A stretch of 64,000 nucleotides of DNA. Source: Nitrospirillum viridazoti CBAmc (GTDB taxonomy: Bacteria > Pseudomonadota > Alphaproteobacteria > Azospirillales > Azospirillaceae). The notes beneath the pieces were generated by a model. That model was not told where the DNA came from, made no database searches, and saw only the letters and a program-made list of their open reading frames with translations. Within the stretch, counting starts at the first letter, position 1. Each line of letters opens with the position of its first letter. The stretch covers positions 1,371,501-1,435,500 of the forward strand of contig NZ_CP022110.1 in assembly GCF_000730165.1 (NCBI RefSeq). Direction: 5' to 3'. Positions 35,627 through 44,310 of the stretch are shown piece after piece. The position numbers were made by a program, and so were the translations under genes.

Positions 35627-37018
35627 ATGCCGTACGCGACCACCAATCCCTATACCGGCGAATTGCTGAAGACCTTTCCCGACGCCACCGACGCGGAAAT
35701 CGACCGCGCCCTGACGGACGCCCACGCCGCCTTTCTGGCCTGGCGGGAAACGCCCTTCGCCCATCGCGCCGGCGTCATGCAGAAGGCGGCCGACATCCTG
35801 CGTGCCGAGGCCGACGCCTATGCCCGGCTGCTGACGCTGGAGATGGGCAAGCTGTTCACCGAGGCGAAGGCGGAGGTGGAACTGTCCGCCCGCATCTTCG
35901 AATATTACGCCGAGAAGGCGGAGGCGCTGCTGGCGCCGGAGAAACTGCCGGTGGCCGACCCGGCGGAGGGCGAGGCCGTGCTGGTGTGCGAGCCGCTGGG
36001 CGTGCTGCTGGCCATCGAGCCGTGGAACTTCCCCTATTACCAGATCGCCCGCATCATTGCCCCGCAGCTGTCCGCCGGGAACACGATGCTGCTGAAGCAC
36101 GCCTCCAACGTGCCGCAGTGCGCCGCCGCGTTCGAGGGGCTGATGCGCCAGGCGGGCCTGCCCGACGGCGCTTTCCGGAACCTGTACGCCACCCGGGACC
36201 AGATCGAGCGCATCCTGAACGACCCGCGCGTTCACGGCGTAGCCCTGACGGGGTCGGAGGCGGCGGGCGCGGTGATCGCGGCCCAGGCGGGCAAGGCGCT
36301 GAAGAAATCCACCATGGAACTGGGCGGGGCCGACGCCTTCGTCGTGCTGGCGGACGCCGACATGGACAAGACCGTCAAGTGGGCGGTGTTCGGCCGGCAT
36401 TGGAACGGCGGCCAGGTCTGCGTCTCCTCCAAGCGCATGATCATCGTGGATGAGGTCTATGACCAGTTCCTGGACCGCTACATCAACGGCGTCGCCGGGC
36501 TGAAGGCCGGCGATCCCTTCGACGCCGCGACCACCCTGGCGCCCCTGTCGTCGCAAGGCGCCGCCGATGAGGTGAAGCAGAAAATCCGCGAAGCGGTCGC
36601 CCATGGGGCCAAGGCGATCGAGGTGGGCCCCAAGGTTCCCAACCAGGGCGCCTTCGTCCAGCCCACCATCCTGATGGAGGTGGGGGAGGACAACCCCGCC
36701 CGGTACTGGGAATTTTTCGGCCCCGTCTCCATGCTGTTCCGCGCCAAGGACGAGGACGACGCGGTGCGCATCGCCAACGACTCCCCCTTCGGCCTGGGCG
36801 GTTCCGTCTTCACCCGCGACACCCAGCGCGGGGCGGCGGTGGCGGCCCGCATCTCCACCGGCATGGTCTTCGTCAACCACCCGACCATGGTGAAGGCCGA
36901 CCTGCCCTTCGGCGGCATTCGCCGTTCCGGCTACGGCCGCGAATTGCTGGGCCTGGGCATCAAGGAGTTCGTGAACCACAAGCTGATCGACGTGGTCGAC
37001 ATCGACGCGCCGTTCTGA
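35627..37018 (+). CDS. NAD(P)-dependent succinate-semialdehyde/aldehyde dehydrogenase
   Basis: The 463-residue enzyme has the aldehyde dehydrogenase fold: VLLAIEPWNFPYYQ (coenzyme binding), ALTGSEAAG (Rossmann loop), MELGGADAF (catalytic Glu), GQVCVSSKR (catalytic Cys) and EFFGPVSMLF. Length and the MPYATTNPYTGE start match the SSADH Sad/GabD branch that oxidises succinate semialdehyde to succinate. The gene stands alone, with a GC-rich hairpin behind it at 37029. Confidence 0.9.
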   Translation: MPYATTNPYTGELLKTFPDATDAEIDRALTDAHAAFLAWRETPFAHRAGVMQKAADILRAEADAYARLLTLEMGKLFTEAKAEVELSARIFEYYAEKAEALLAPEKLPVADPAEGEAVLVCEPLGVLLAIEPWNFPYYQIARIIAPQLSAGNTMLLKHASNVPQCAAAFEGLMRQAGLPDGAFRNLYATRDQIERILNDPRVHGVALTGSEAAGAVIAAQAGKALKKSTMELGGADAFVVLADADMDKTVKWAVFGRHWNGGQVCVSSKRMIIVDEVYDQFLDRYINGVAGLKAGDPFDAATTLAPLSSQGAADEVKQKIREAVAHGAKAIEVGPKVPNQGAFVQPTILMEVGEDNPARYWEFFGPVSMLFRAKDEDDAVRIANDSPFGLGGSVFTRDTQRGAAVAARISTGMVFVNHPTMVKADLPFGGIRRSGYGRELLGLGIKEFVNHKLIDVVDIDAPF

Positions 37019-37028
37019 CCAGTACCAC

Positions 37029-37060
37029 CGCCCGGGCGCGGACAGCTCTGCGCCCGGGCG
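37029..37060. terminator. strong hairpin between convergent genes
   Basis: CGCCCGGGCGC (37029-37039) and GCGCCCGGGCG (37050-37060) form a perfect 11-base stem with a 10-base loop between the dehydrogenase and the GGDEF-EAL regulator. There is no T-tract on either side, so it may work with Rho or as 3' protection. Confidence 0.55.
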
Positions 37061-37065
37061 TGCGG

Positions 37066-39240
37066 TCACATATGCGCCAGCGTGGCGACCGGCGGACTGG
37101 TCAGCAGCGCTTCCAGCGGCACGGGGCGGCCCAGACCGTAACCCTGGCCATAGTCGATGCCGACGGCCGCCAGAAGCCGGGAAATGTCGTCATTCTCCAC
37201 ATATTCGGCGATGGTCTGGATGCCCATGACATGCCCGATGCCGTTGATGGCCTGGACCATGGCGGCGTCCACGGGGTTGTTCACCATGTCCTTGACGAAG
37301 CTGCCGTCGATCTTCAGGTAGTCGACCTGGAAATGCTTGAGGTAGGCGAACGACGCCATGCCGCTGCCGAAGTCGTCGAGCGCGAAACGGCATCCCCGGG
37401 CGCGCAGCATGGCGATGAAGGCGCTGGCGGTCAGCATGTTGGAGATGGCCGACGTCTCGGTGATCTCGAAACAGATGGCCTCGGGGCGGATCTGCCAGAA
37501 GTCCAATTGATGGTCGATGAAGCGCAGGATGCTTTCGTCGTTCAGGGAACAGCCCGAAAGATTGATGGCGAACAGCGACCCTTCCAACTGCCCGCTTTCG
37601 GCGATGGCCGCGAACGCCGTTCGGATCACCCACCGGTCGATGTTCCGCATCAGGCCATAGCGCTCGGCGGCGGGAAGGAAGGCCATGGGCGGAACGATCT
37701 TCCCACCCGTGTCGCGCAGGCGCAGCAGGATTTCCACATGGCGCCCAAAGGGTTCCGTTTGGCCCAGCGCAACGATGGGCTGGGCGTAGAGGACGAAGCT
37801 GTCGTCCTGGAGCGCGCGATGGATGCGCCCGTACCAATCCATTTCGTCATGGATCTTGGTCAGCAAGGCGTCGTCGGGCTCATAGGTGTGGATGCCGTTG
37901 CGCCCAGCCTCCTTCGCGGTGTAGCAGGCGGAGTCAGCCAGCCGCAGGATCTCGTTCAACTCCAGGGTCAGCCGCTCGTCTCCACCGCCGAAGCTGACTA
38001 GGCCGACGCTGACCCCGATAGGGAAGACCCGGTCGCCCCAGACGAAATGGAAGTCGTTGATCTGCTTCTTCATCGCCTCGACCACGCGGGTGGCCGCATC
38101 CAGGGGGCAGCCCTCCAGCAGCACGCCGAACTCATCCCCGCCCAGGCGGGCGAGGCAGTCGCTGGAGCGTAACGGCCCGCGCAGCAGCTTGGCGACCTGC
38201 CGCAGGGTCTCGTCGCCGGCGGCGTGGCCGCAGATGTCGTTGATGATCTTGAATTGGTCGAGGTCGAGATAGGCCAGGACGCTGGGCCGCGGGTCCGTTT
38301 CCGCAGCGGCGATGGCCTTGCCCAGACGCCGTTCGAACTCCAGCCGGTTGAACAGGCCGGTCAGGGAATCATGGGTGGCTTGGTAGGTCATCTCCGCGGC
38401 CAGTTGGCGTGCCACGCTGACATCGTGGAAAACCATCACGGCGCCGATGACCTTGGCGTCGCGATCGCGGATCAGCGCGACCGAATCCTCCACCAGCCGG
38501 TTGCCGCCGCTTCGGTCCATCAGCGCGCAGTTGGCGGACAGGCCCACGCTTTTGCCTGTCATCAGGGCCGCCTCCAGGGGGGAGGCGAGGTGGGCGCCGG
38601 TTTCGGCGTCGCGCAGGTCCATGACCGTTGTGCTGGGTTGTCCGCAGGCGTCGGCCTGGCTCCATCCCGTCATCTCGGTCGCCGCCGGGTTGATGAAGTT
38701 GACCAAGCCGCGGTCGTCCGTGGTGATTACGCCGTCGCCTATGGCGTTGAGGGTCACCAGCAGGCGTTCCTTCTGATGAAACAACTCGGTGGCGTGCGTT
38801 TCCAACTGATCCTTGGCCGTTTGGATTTCCGCGTAGGCCGCCGCCAGGCTTTCCCGGCTCTGGTGCAGTTCCTTCTCGATGCGACGGCGCTCCAACGCCA
38901 TTTGCAGGGTGGCGTGCAGTTCGCGCTCGGAAAATGGTTTCAGAAGATAGCCGTAGGGACCTGTCGCCTTGGCCCTGTCCAGGGTGCCCTGTTCCGCGTA
39001 GGCGGTCAGGTAGATCACCGGGGCGTTGATGGCGGCGGCGGTGTCGATGCCGTCCTTGTGGCCGGAGATGTTGATGTCCATCAGCACAAGGTCGGGCGCC
39101 GTCACGCGCGCGCCTTGCAATGCCTGGTCATAAGAGGCCGCGACGCACGGCACATCATATCCCAGCCGGGACAGGATGAGGCGCAGGTTCAGCGCCACCA
39201 CGGCCTCGTCCTCCACGACCATGATCTTGGGTTTCATCAT
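37066..39240 (-). CDS. REC-PAS-GGDEF-EAL response regulator
   Basis: The 724-residue protein has a receiver domain (residues 1-120, VVEDEAVVALNLRL, phospho-Asp in LVLMDINISG, LTAYAE, KPF), a coiled linker, a PAS domain (about 150-270), GGDEF (about 285-445, intact ARLGGDEFGVLL) and EAL (about 465-710). The EAL signature reads EIL, with the Glu kept, and later motifs FEITET, DDFGSGMASFAYL and KIDGSFVKDM are present, so both cyclic-di-GMP synthesis and hydrolysis are possible. Its ATG overlaps the stop of the sensor kinase by four bases, making them a two-component pair that tunes cyclic-di-GMP. Confidence 0.93.
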   Translation of the reverse strand: MMKPKIMVVEDEAVVALNLRLILSRLGYDVPCVAASYDQALQGARVTAPDLVLMDINISGHKDGIDTAAAINAPVIYLTAYAEQGTLDRAKATGPYGYLLKPFSERELHATLQMALERRRIEKELHQSRESLAAAYAEIQTAKDQLETHATELFHQKERLLVTLNAIGDGVITTDDRGLVNFINPAATEMTGWSQADACGQPSTTVMDLRDAETGAHLASPLEAALMTGKSVGLSANCALMDRSGGNRLVEDSVALIRDRDAKVIGAVMVFHDVSVARQLAAEMTYQATHDSLTGLFNRLEFERRLGKAIAAAETDPRPSVLAYLDLDQFKIINDICGHAAGDETLRQVAKLLRGPLRSSDCLARLGGDEFGVLLEGCPLDAATRVVEAMKKQINDFHFVWGDRVFPIGVSVGLVSFGGGDERLTLELNEILRLADSACYTAKEAGRNGIHTYEPDDALLTKIHDEMDWYGRIHRALQDDSFVLYAQPIVALGQTEPFGRHVEILLRLRDTGGKIVPPMAFLPAAERYGLMRNIDRWVIRTAFAAIAESGQLEGSLFAINLSGCSLNDESILRFIDHQLDFWQIRPEAICFEITETSAISNMLTASAFIAMLRARGCRFALDDFGSGMASFAYLKHFQVDYLKIDGSFVKDMVNNPVDAAMVQAINGIGHVMGIQTIAEYVENDDISRLLAAVGIDYGQGYGLGRPVPLEALLTSPPVATLAHM

Positions 39241-41018
39241 GCCGGAACCTTCTCGATGGCGGGAGTCATGGGGAAGACAAGGGTGAAGCAGGTCGGGTCG
39301 CGGCGGTGGACCTGCAAGATTCCCATCAGCTGTTGCGACAGCAGGTTGACCAGCGACAGGCCCATGGTGGTGGCCAGCTGAATGTCCAGATCGCCGCCTA
39401 TACCCACGCCGTCGTCGCTGACTCGCAGCATGGCTTGGTCCTCGCCCAGGCGGGCGAAGGTGACCGACACCTCGCCGTGGCGGTCGCCGGGGAAACCGTG
39501 TTTCAGGGCGTTGGTGATCAGTTCGTTGACCAGCAACCCGCAGGGGATGGCCGCGTTTATGGGCAGGAACAGTTCGCCCACGTCGATCTTCAGACTGACG
39601 CGCCCGGCGTCCAGCCCGTAGGCCGCCACCAGCGTGGGGGCCAGCCCCTTGAGAAAAAGGCCAAGGTCAACTTCCGAGAAGTTCTTGGATTCATATAATA
39701 TCTGATGAATCAATGACATCGACTGGACGCGATTTTTCGTGTCACTCAACATGTCCCGGATGGCCTGGTCCTGGATCCTGTAGAGCTGCAGGTCGATGAA
39801 GCTGTGCACAATCTGCAGGTTGTTTTTGACGCGATGGTGGATCTCACCCAGCAGCAGGTCCTTTTCCTGCAAGGCCGCCTGGATGCGCGCCTCCTTCTGC
39901 TTGCGGTCGGAGATGTCGACGATGGCGGAGAGGACCATGGTCTCGCCATCGGTTTCGATGGGGTTGAGGCCGATCTCCACCGGGAATTCGCTTCCGTCCT
40001 TGCGGCGGCCGAAGAGGTCGCGTCCCGCCCCCATGGGACGTGATCGCGGGTCGCTGAAGAACGAGGCCCGCTTTTCCGGATGGTCGTGACGGAAGCGGTC
40101 GGGCACCAGCATTTCCACCGACTGGCCCAGCAGCTCATCGCGGGCGTAGCCGAACAGCCGTTCGGCCTGGGTGTTGACCATCTCGATTCGCCCTCGGGCA
40201 TTGATCATGACCATGGCATTGGGGGCGGATTCGACGACCTGGCGGAAGCGTTCCTGCATGCGTTTGCGGTCGGAGATATCGACGATGGCGGAGAGGACCA
40301 TGGTCTCGCCATCGGTTTCGATGGGGTTGAGGCCGATCTCCACCGGGAATTCGCTTCCGTCCTTGCGGCGGCCGAACAGGTCGCGTCCCGCCCCCATGGG
40401 ACGTGATCGCGGATCGCTGAAGAACAGGGCCCGCTTTTCCGGATGGCCGTGACGGAAGCGATCGGGCACCAGCATTTCCACCGACTGGCCCAGCATCTCG
40501 TCGCGGGTGTAGCCGAATAGCCGCTCGGCTTGGGTGTTGACCATCTCGATCCGCCCTCGGGCATTGATCATGACCATGGCATTGGGGGCAGATTCGACGA
40601 CCTGGCGGAAGCGCGCTTCCGTCCGCCGCCGTTCCGTCAGGTCCTTGCAGATTTTGATGAACCCCTTCAGCCCGCCGTCTGCGTCGCGGAAGGCGGTGAC
40701 GTCGATGCTGGACCAGAACGTCGAGCCATCCTTGCGTCGGCGCCAACCCTCGCCCTCATGCGTGCCGTTGGCGGTGGCCATCGCCAGTTCGTGCGCCGGC
40801 TCGCCGCGCGCCAGGTCTTCCTCGGTGAAGAAGATTTCGAAACTTCGCCCCAGGATTTCCTGTTCCTGGTACCCTTTGATGCTGACCGCCCCCTGGTTCC
40901 AGCTGCGGACACGGCCCTCAGGATCCATCATGAAGATGGCGTATTCCTGGATATTATGAATCATTTGGCTGAACTGACCGACGGCAAGGCCCGTGTCATG
41001 GATGCGGTGGTCGGTCAT
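39237..41018 (-). CDS. PAS-PAS-PAS HisKA_2 sensor histidine kinase
   Basis: The 593-residue soluble kinase has three PAS domains: residues 13-130, then two nearly identical ones at about 136-251 and 257-372. The HisKA_2 dimerisation domain (LLLGEIHHRVKNNLQIV, phospho-His) and an HATPase domain (NALKHGFPG, DDGVGIGG) follow. There is no membrane segment, so it senses a cytoplasmic cue such as redox or light through PAS ligands. It is coupled to the REC-PAS-GGDEF-EAL regulator through an ATGA overlap. Confidence 0.93.
   Translation of the reverse strand: MTDHRIHDTGLAVGQFSQMIHNIQEYAIFMMDPEGRVRSWNQGAVSIKGYQEQEILGRSFEIFFTEEDLARGEPAHELAMATANGTHEGEGWRRRKDGSTFWSSIDVTAFRDADGGLKGFIKICKDLTERRRTEARFRQVVESAPNAMVMINARGRIEMVNTQAERLFGYTRDEMLGQSVEMLVPDRFRHGHPEKRALFFSDPRSRPMGAGRDLFGRRKDGSEFPVEIGLNPIETDGETMVLSAIVDISDRKRMQERFRQVVESAPNAMVMINARGRIEMVNTQAERLFGYARDELLGQSVEMLVPDRFRHDHPEKRASFFSDPRSRPMGAGRDLFGRRKDGSEFPVEIGLNPIETDGETMVLSAIVDISDRKQKEARIQAALQEKDLLLGEIHHRVKNNLQIVHSFIDLQLYRIQDQAIRDMLSDTKNRVQSMSLIHQILYESKNFSEVDLGLFLKGLAPTLVAAYGLDAGRVSLKIDVGELFLPINAAIPCGLLVNELITNALKHGFPGDRHGEVSVTFARLGEDQAMLRVSDDGVGIGGDLDIQLATTMGLSLVNLLSQQLMGILQVHRRDPTCFTLVFPMTPAIEKVPA
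39903..40250 (-). repeat. PAS-encoding direct repeat, downstream copy
   Basis: A stretch of 348 bases inside the kinase gene, nearly identical to 40266-40613, with a period of 363 bases (121 codons). Only a few scattered substitutions separate the copies, including synonymous sites, so the duplication is recent or homogenised. Confidence 0.9.
40266..40613 (-). repeat. PAS-encoding direct repeat, upstream copy
   Basis: The partner of the 348-base copy at 39903-40250. It starts at the segment encoding RQVVESAPNAMVMINARGR and ends at SAIVDISDRK. The frame is kept across the junction. Confidence 0.9.
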
Positions 41019-41398
41019 TTCTGCGCCTCTGGCAATCCCGTATCGATTGCCAGGATCGTCCTGTCGCCTACGACGGAATAACCCTGGGCAAATTCTATTA
41101 TAGATTTAAACCAGGATGATTATTTAACGTTAATAGACCGTAAAGAAATATCTCCCCAGCAACTACCTAGCCTGAAGATAGGTAATGAAAGGAAAGCGTT
41201 CCGTGAACCTGTTAATCATGGACTGCTCGTGGTGCGTCTGGCGGCGGAGGCGCGCGTCAAAGCACATTGACCAGCTCATCGAGCCGCTGGGAAGGGAATG
41301 CATCTGATTTTTTTGAATATTGGCGGGTGCTCCCGCCAATACCGCGATATCTAGATTTATTTTTCTACTTAAAGGGGTTCAAATGGCGGGGCTTCCCG
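41019..41398. other. AT-rich intergenic region with stable hairpin
   Basis: This region is about 380 bases between the kinase start and the GH2 stop. It is AT-rich at 41100-41210, the probable kinase promoter. TACCT/AGGTA (41165-41184) is a weak inverted repeat. A strong hairpin lies at 41318-41341 (separate entry). No gene is supported. Confidence 0.4.
41318..41341 (-). terminator. hairpin downstream of the GH2 gene
   Basis: TATTGGCGGG and CCCGCCAATA form a perfect 10-base stem with a four-base loop, about 57 bases after the GH2 stop on the minus strand. The following minus-strand sequence is A-rich rather than T-rich, so it may protect the mRNA end as much as terminate. Confidence 0.5.
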
Positions 41399-43936
41399 TC
41401 ACGCCTCGGGGATGGCCATCGCTTGCTCCAGCGCCAGTTCCACCGTCGCTGATTTAAGCCCGGGGGCTGTGGCGGTCACGCGCACGCGGCCTTTATTCTT
41501 GTCCGTCTGCACGATGGCGCCGCACAGGCCCTTGAAGGCCTTGCGATCGGGTGCGTGGTCGGGTTCCAGACTGGTGGGGTCGCCGTTGCCTACGCCCAGC
41601 AGACGGGCGCCGCCCTCAAGGGTGAAGGTGACGGTGTTGTCCGCGTCGGGCACCAGGCGGCCCTTGGCGTCGACCACGCTGGCCGACAGCACCGCCACGT
41701 CGTCGCCGTCGGCCAGCAGTTTGACGCGGTCGGCGGCCAGGGTCAGGGCGTGGGCCGGGCCGGCGGTTTCCTGACGTTGGGTCAGGACGCGGCGGCCGTC
41801 CTTGTAGCCGTGGGCCTCGATGGCGCCCGGCTGGTAGGGCACGGTCCATTCCAGGTGGCGGTTGCGCGTGACGTCCTTGCGCCCCAGGCTGCGGCCGTTC
41901 ACGAACAGCTCCACCGCGTCCAGGTTGCTGTGGCACCAGACAGCGATGTCCTGGCCCTCCCGCCCCGGCCAGGTCCAGTGCGGGAACAGGTGCAGGTGCG
42001 GCTGATCCGGCCGCCACCAAGCGCGGTAGTAGTGGTAGTTGTCCTTGGGAAAGCCGCACAGGTCCAGGATGCCGAAGTTGGATACGGTGTTGGGCCAGTC
42101 GATGAAGGGCGTCGGCTCCCCGCGATAGTCGAAGCCCGTCCAGGCGAAGCCGCCGGACAGGAAGGGGCGGCTGTCATAGAAGGTCCACCACTGTTCCGCC
42201 GTGCTGGCCCACTTGGGATACTCGGTGTCATAGGCGGGGACGTAGTGGCGCTGGTCGTCATGGGCATAGACGCCGCGCGTGCAGACGGTGCTGGCCGTTT
42301 CCGTGCCGATCATGGGCTGGTTGGGGAAGCGGGCGTGGAAGGCGTCGATCTCATCCAGGTAGTAGTTGAAGCCCATGACGTCCAGCACCGGGCTGGCGCC
42401 CTGGCCGAACTTGCCGTTGAACGCCTCCGTGACTGGGCGGGTGCCGTCCAGGCGGTATACGGCGCGCTTCATGCTGGCGGCGATGCGGGCCCCCTGTTCC
42501 GTGCCGCGGTGGATTTCCTCATTGCCGATGCTCCACAGGAAGACGCTGGGGCGGTTGCGGTCGCGCCTCACCATGCGTTCCAGCTGGCTCATGCCCTCCG
42601 GGTTGCTGGACATCTGGCGGGTTTCCTCCATCACCAGGATGCCCAGCCGGTCGCAGGCATCCAGCAAGGCGGGGGCCGGCGGGTGATGGGTGGTGCGCCA
42701 GGCGTTGGCGCCCATCTCCTTCAGCCGCTCGACGCGATAGGTATGCAGCCGGTCCGGCACGGCGAAGCCCACGCCGGCATGGTCCTGGTGGTTGCAGGTG
42801 CCCTTCACCTTCACCGGTCGCCCGTTCAGGAAAAAGCCCTGGTTGGCATCGAAGCGCAGGGTGCGGATGCCGAAGGGGGTGTGATAGCGGTCGACCACCG
42901 CCCCGCCCACGCTGACCTCCGTCACCAGGGTGTGGAGGTTGGGCGCCTCCAGCGACCACAGGGCGGGTGAGGGCAGGGTGGCGGTCTGTGTCACGGCGCC
43001 GGTGTCCCAGGCGCCCAGCGTCACCGGCGGGGCCTCCAATTGCAGGACGGCCGTGCCGTCGGGGCCCAGCACGGTGCTGCGGACCGTGAGATCCGCCGCC
43101 GGGCCCTCGTTGGCCAGCTCGGTGGTGATGGTGAGGTCGGCGCCGCTGGGCGTCACCGTGCTGCGCACGAAGGTGCCCCACTGCGGCACATGGGCGGGCG
43201 CGGTCTTCACCAGCCAGACGTGACGGTAGAGGCCGGCGCCCTCATACGACCAGGCCTCGCCCAGGGTGGCGTCCACGCGGATGACCAGGGTGTTGGCGCC
43301 GCCCAGGAGGACGAAATCGGTGATGTCCACGCGGAAGGGGGCGTAGCCGCTTTCGTTGGTGGCGACGATGAAGCCGTTCAGCACCACCAGGCAGTTGCGA
43401 GCGACACCGTCGAACTCCAGCGACAGGCGGCGCCCGGCGTCGCTGGCGGGCAGGGTGAAGCTGCGGCGGTACCAGCCGACGCTGGTCTCGGGAAACTGCC
43501 GGCCCAGGGGTTTGAAGCCCTGGTAGGCCATGGCTTCCGCCGCCTCCTTGCCCGGCAGCCGCGCCTGGGCGAAGGGCAGGTCCACCGCCCAGTCGTGCGG
43601 CAGGGTGACGGCGGCCCAGTCCTTGTCATCGAAATCGGCCTTGGCCACCGGGGCGCTGAGGTCGCCGGACTTGGCGTAGGTGCTGCGGTCGGCGCCGAAG
43701 CCGAAATCCTGCAGCGGGTCGGCGGCATGACCCAGGTGGAAGCGCCAGCCGTCATTCATGCGCAACCGCTCCCGCGGGGTCAGGTCGGCGGGTACGGGGG
43801 CAGGGGATGCCGCCGCGACCTGTGCTGGCGCCGCCATCGCCGACGGGACACCGGCCGGCGCCACGCCCAGCGCGGTCCCAAGGGTGGGCAGCGTGGCGGC
43901 GGTGGCCAGCAGGCGGCGGCGGGTCAAATCAGGCAT
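41399..43936 (-). CDS. glycoside hydrolase family 2 (beta-galactosidase-like), Tat-exported
   Basis: The 845-residue enzyme begins with a twin-arginine signal (TRRRLLATAA) and then follows the GH2 order: sugar-binding jelly roll (DDKDWAAVTLPHDWAVD, GWYRRSFTLP), immunoglobulin-like domain, TIM barrel (FFLNGRPVKVKGTCNHQDH, acid/base Glu in LWSIGNEE, nucleophile Glu in MIGTETAST), and C-terminal DUF4982/big-like domains. The layout is typical of periplasmic beta-galactosidase or beta-glucuronidase enzymes that trim plant or host glycans. Substrate not determinable. An AT-rich promoter region lies at 43950-43990. Confidence 0.93.
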   Translation of the reverse strand: MPDLTRRRLLATAATLPTLGTALGVAPAGVPSAMAAPAQVAAASPAPVPADLTPRERLRMNDGWRFHLGHAADPLQDFGFGADRSTYAKSGDLSAPVAKADFDDKDWAAVTLPHDWAVDLPFAQARLPGKEAAEAMAYQGFKPLGRQFPETSVGWYRRSFTLPASDAGRRLSLEFDGVARNCLVVLNGFIVATNESGYAPFRVDITDFVLLGGANTLVIRVDATLGEAWSYEGAGLYRHVWLVKTAPAHVPQWGTFVRSTVTPSGADLTITTELANEGPAADLTVRSTVLGPDGTAVLQLEAPPVTLGAWDTGAVTQTATLPSPALWSLEAPNLHTLVTEVSVGGAVVDRYHTPFGIRTLRFDANQGFFLNGRPVKVKGTCNHQDHAGVGFAVPDRLHTYRVERLKEMGANAWRTTHHPPAPALLDACDRLGILVMEETRQMSSNPEGMSQLERMVRRDRNRPSVFLWSIGNEEIHRGTEQGARIAASMKRAVYRLDGTRPVTEAFNGKFGQGASPVLDVMGFNYYLDEIDAFHARFPNQPMIGTETASTVCTRGVYAHDDQRHYVPAYDTEYPKWASTAEQWWTFYDSRPFLSGGFAWTGFDYRGEPTPFIDWPNTVSNFGILDLCGFPKDNYHYYRAWWRPDQPHLHLFPHWTWPGREGQDIAVWCHSNLDAVELFVNGRSLGRKDVTRNRHLEWTVPYQPGAIEAHGYKDGRRVLTQRQETAGPAHALTLAADRVKLLADGDDVAVLSASVVDAKGRLVPDADNTVTFTLEGGARLLGVGNGDPTSLEPDHAPDRKAFKGLCGAIVQTDKNKGRVRVTATAPGLKSATVELALEQAMAIPEA

Positions 43937-44078
43937 GGCAAGCGTCCCCAGGGTGCGGCGATTTATAAATAATATATAATATCCAATTTGCGCCGCGTAA
44001 AAGCCTTATGACTTTCAAGATGCTTGATCAGCGTCAGCGGCCAGCTGCACGCTGGCGATCTGTAGCCGGGAGGGGGCG

Positions 44079-44308
44079 ATGCGGGTCGCAATGTGGGGGA
44101 ACAGCCTGGCCGTTCGGTTGCCTGTGGCGATGGTCAAGGCCCTGGGTTGCAGGAAGGCGACGAGGTCGAAATCCATGTCGCGGACAGGCGGGAAGTCACT
44201 GTCACCCATAAGCCCGGACGGGAGGATTTGTTAATGCGTCTGCGTTCCTTCCGGGGGCGGCTGCCAGCGGATTTCAAATTCGACCGTCACGACGCCAATG
44301 CCCGGTAA
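44079..44308 (+). pseudogene. MazE-like (AbrB-fold) antitoxin, frameshifted orphan
   Basis: From ATG 44079 (GGGAGGGGG upstream) the frame reads MRVAMWGNSLAVRLPVAMVKALG, the start of a MazE/AbrB-type antitoxin. After the codon for that Gly the reading moves one base: the expected continuation LQEGDEVEIHVADRREV, then RLRSFRGRLPADFKFDR and the stop at 44306-44308, is in the neighbouring frame. One missing base near 44147 explains this. No toxin gene follows; the next gene is map on the other strand. It is probably a decayed toxin-antitoxin locus, or a sequencing error in an otherwise intact orphan. Confidence 0.75.
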
Positions 44309-44310
44309 GA

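Noticed and set aside
35332-35646. Minus-strand frame upstream of purQ as a possible purS
   Set aside because: The translation is Pro/His/Arg-rich and lacks any PurS features.
44024-44037. TTGAT-CAGC-GTCAG as a second FNR/FixK box
   Set aside because: It matches less well, has no promoter at the right distance, and lies next to a broken antitoxin and a GH2 gene on the other strand.
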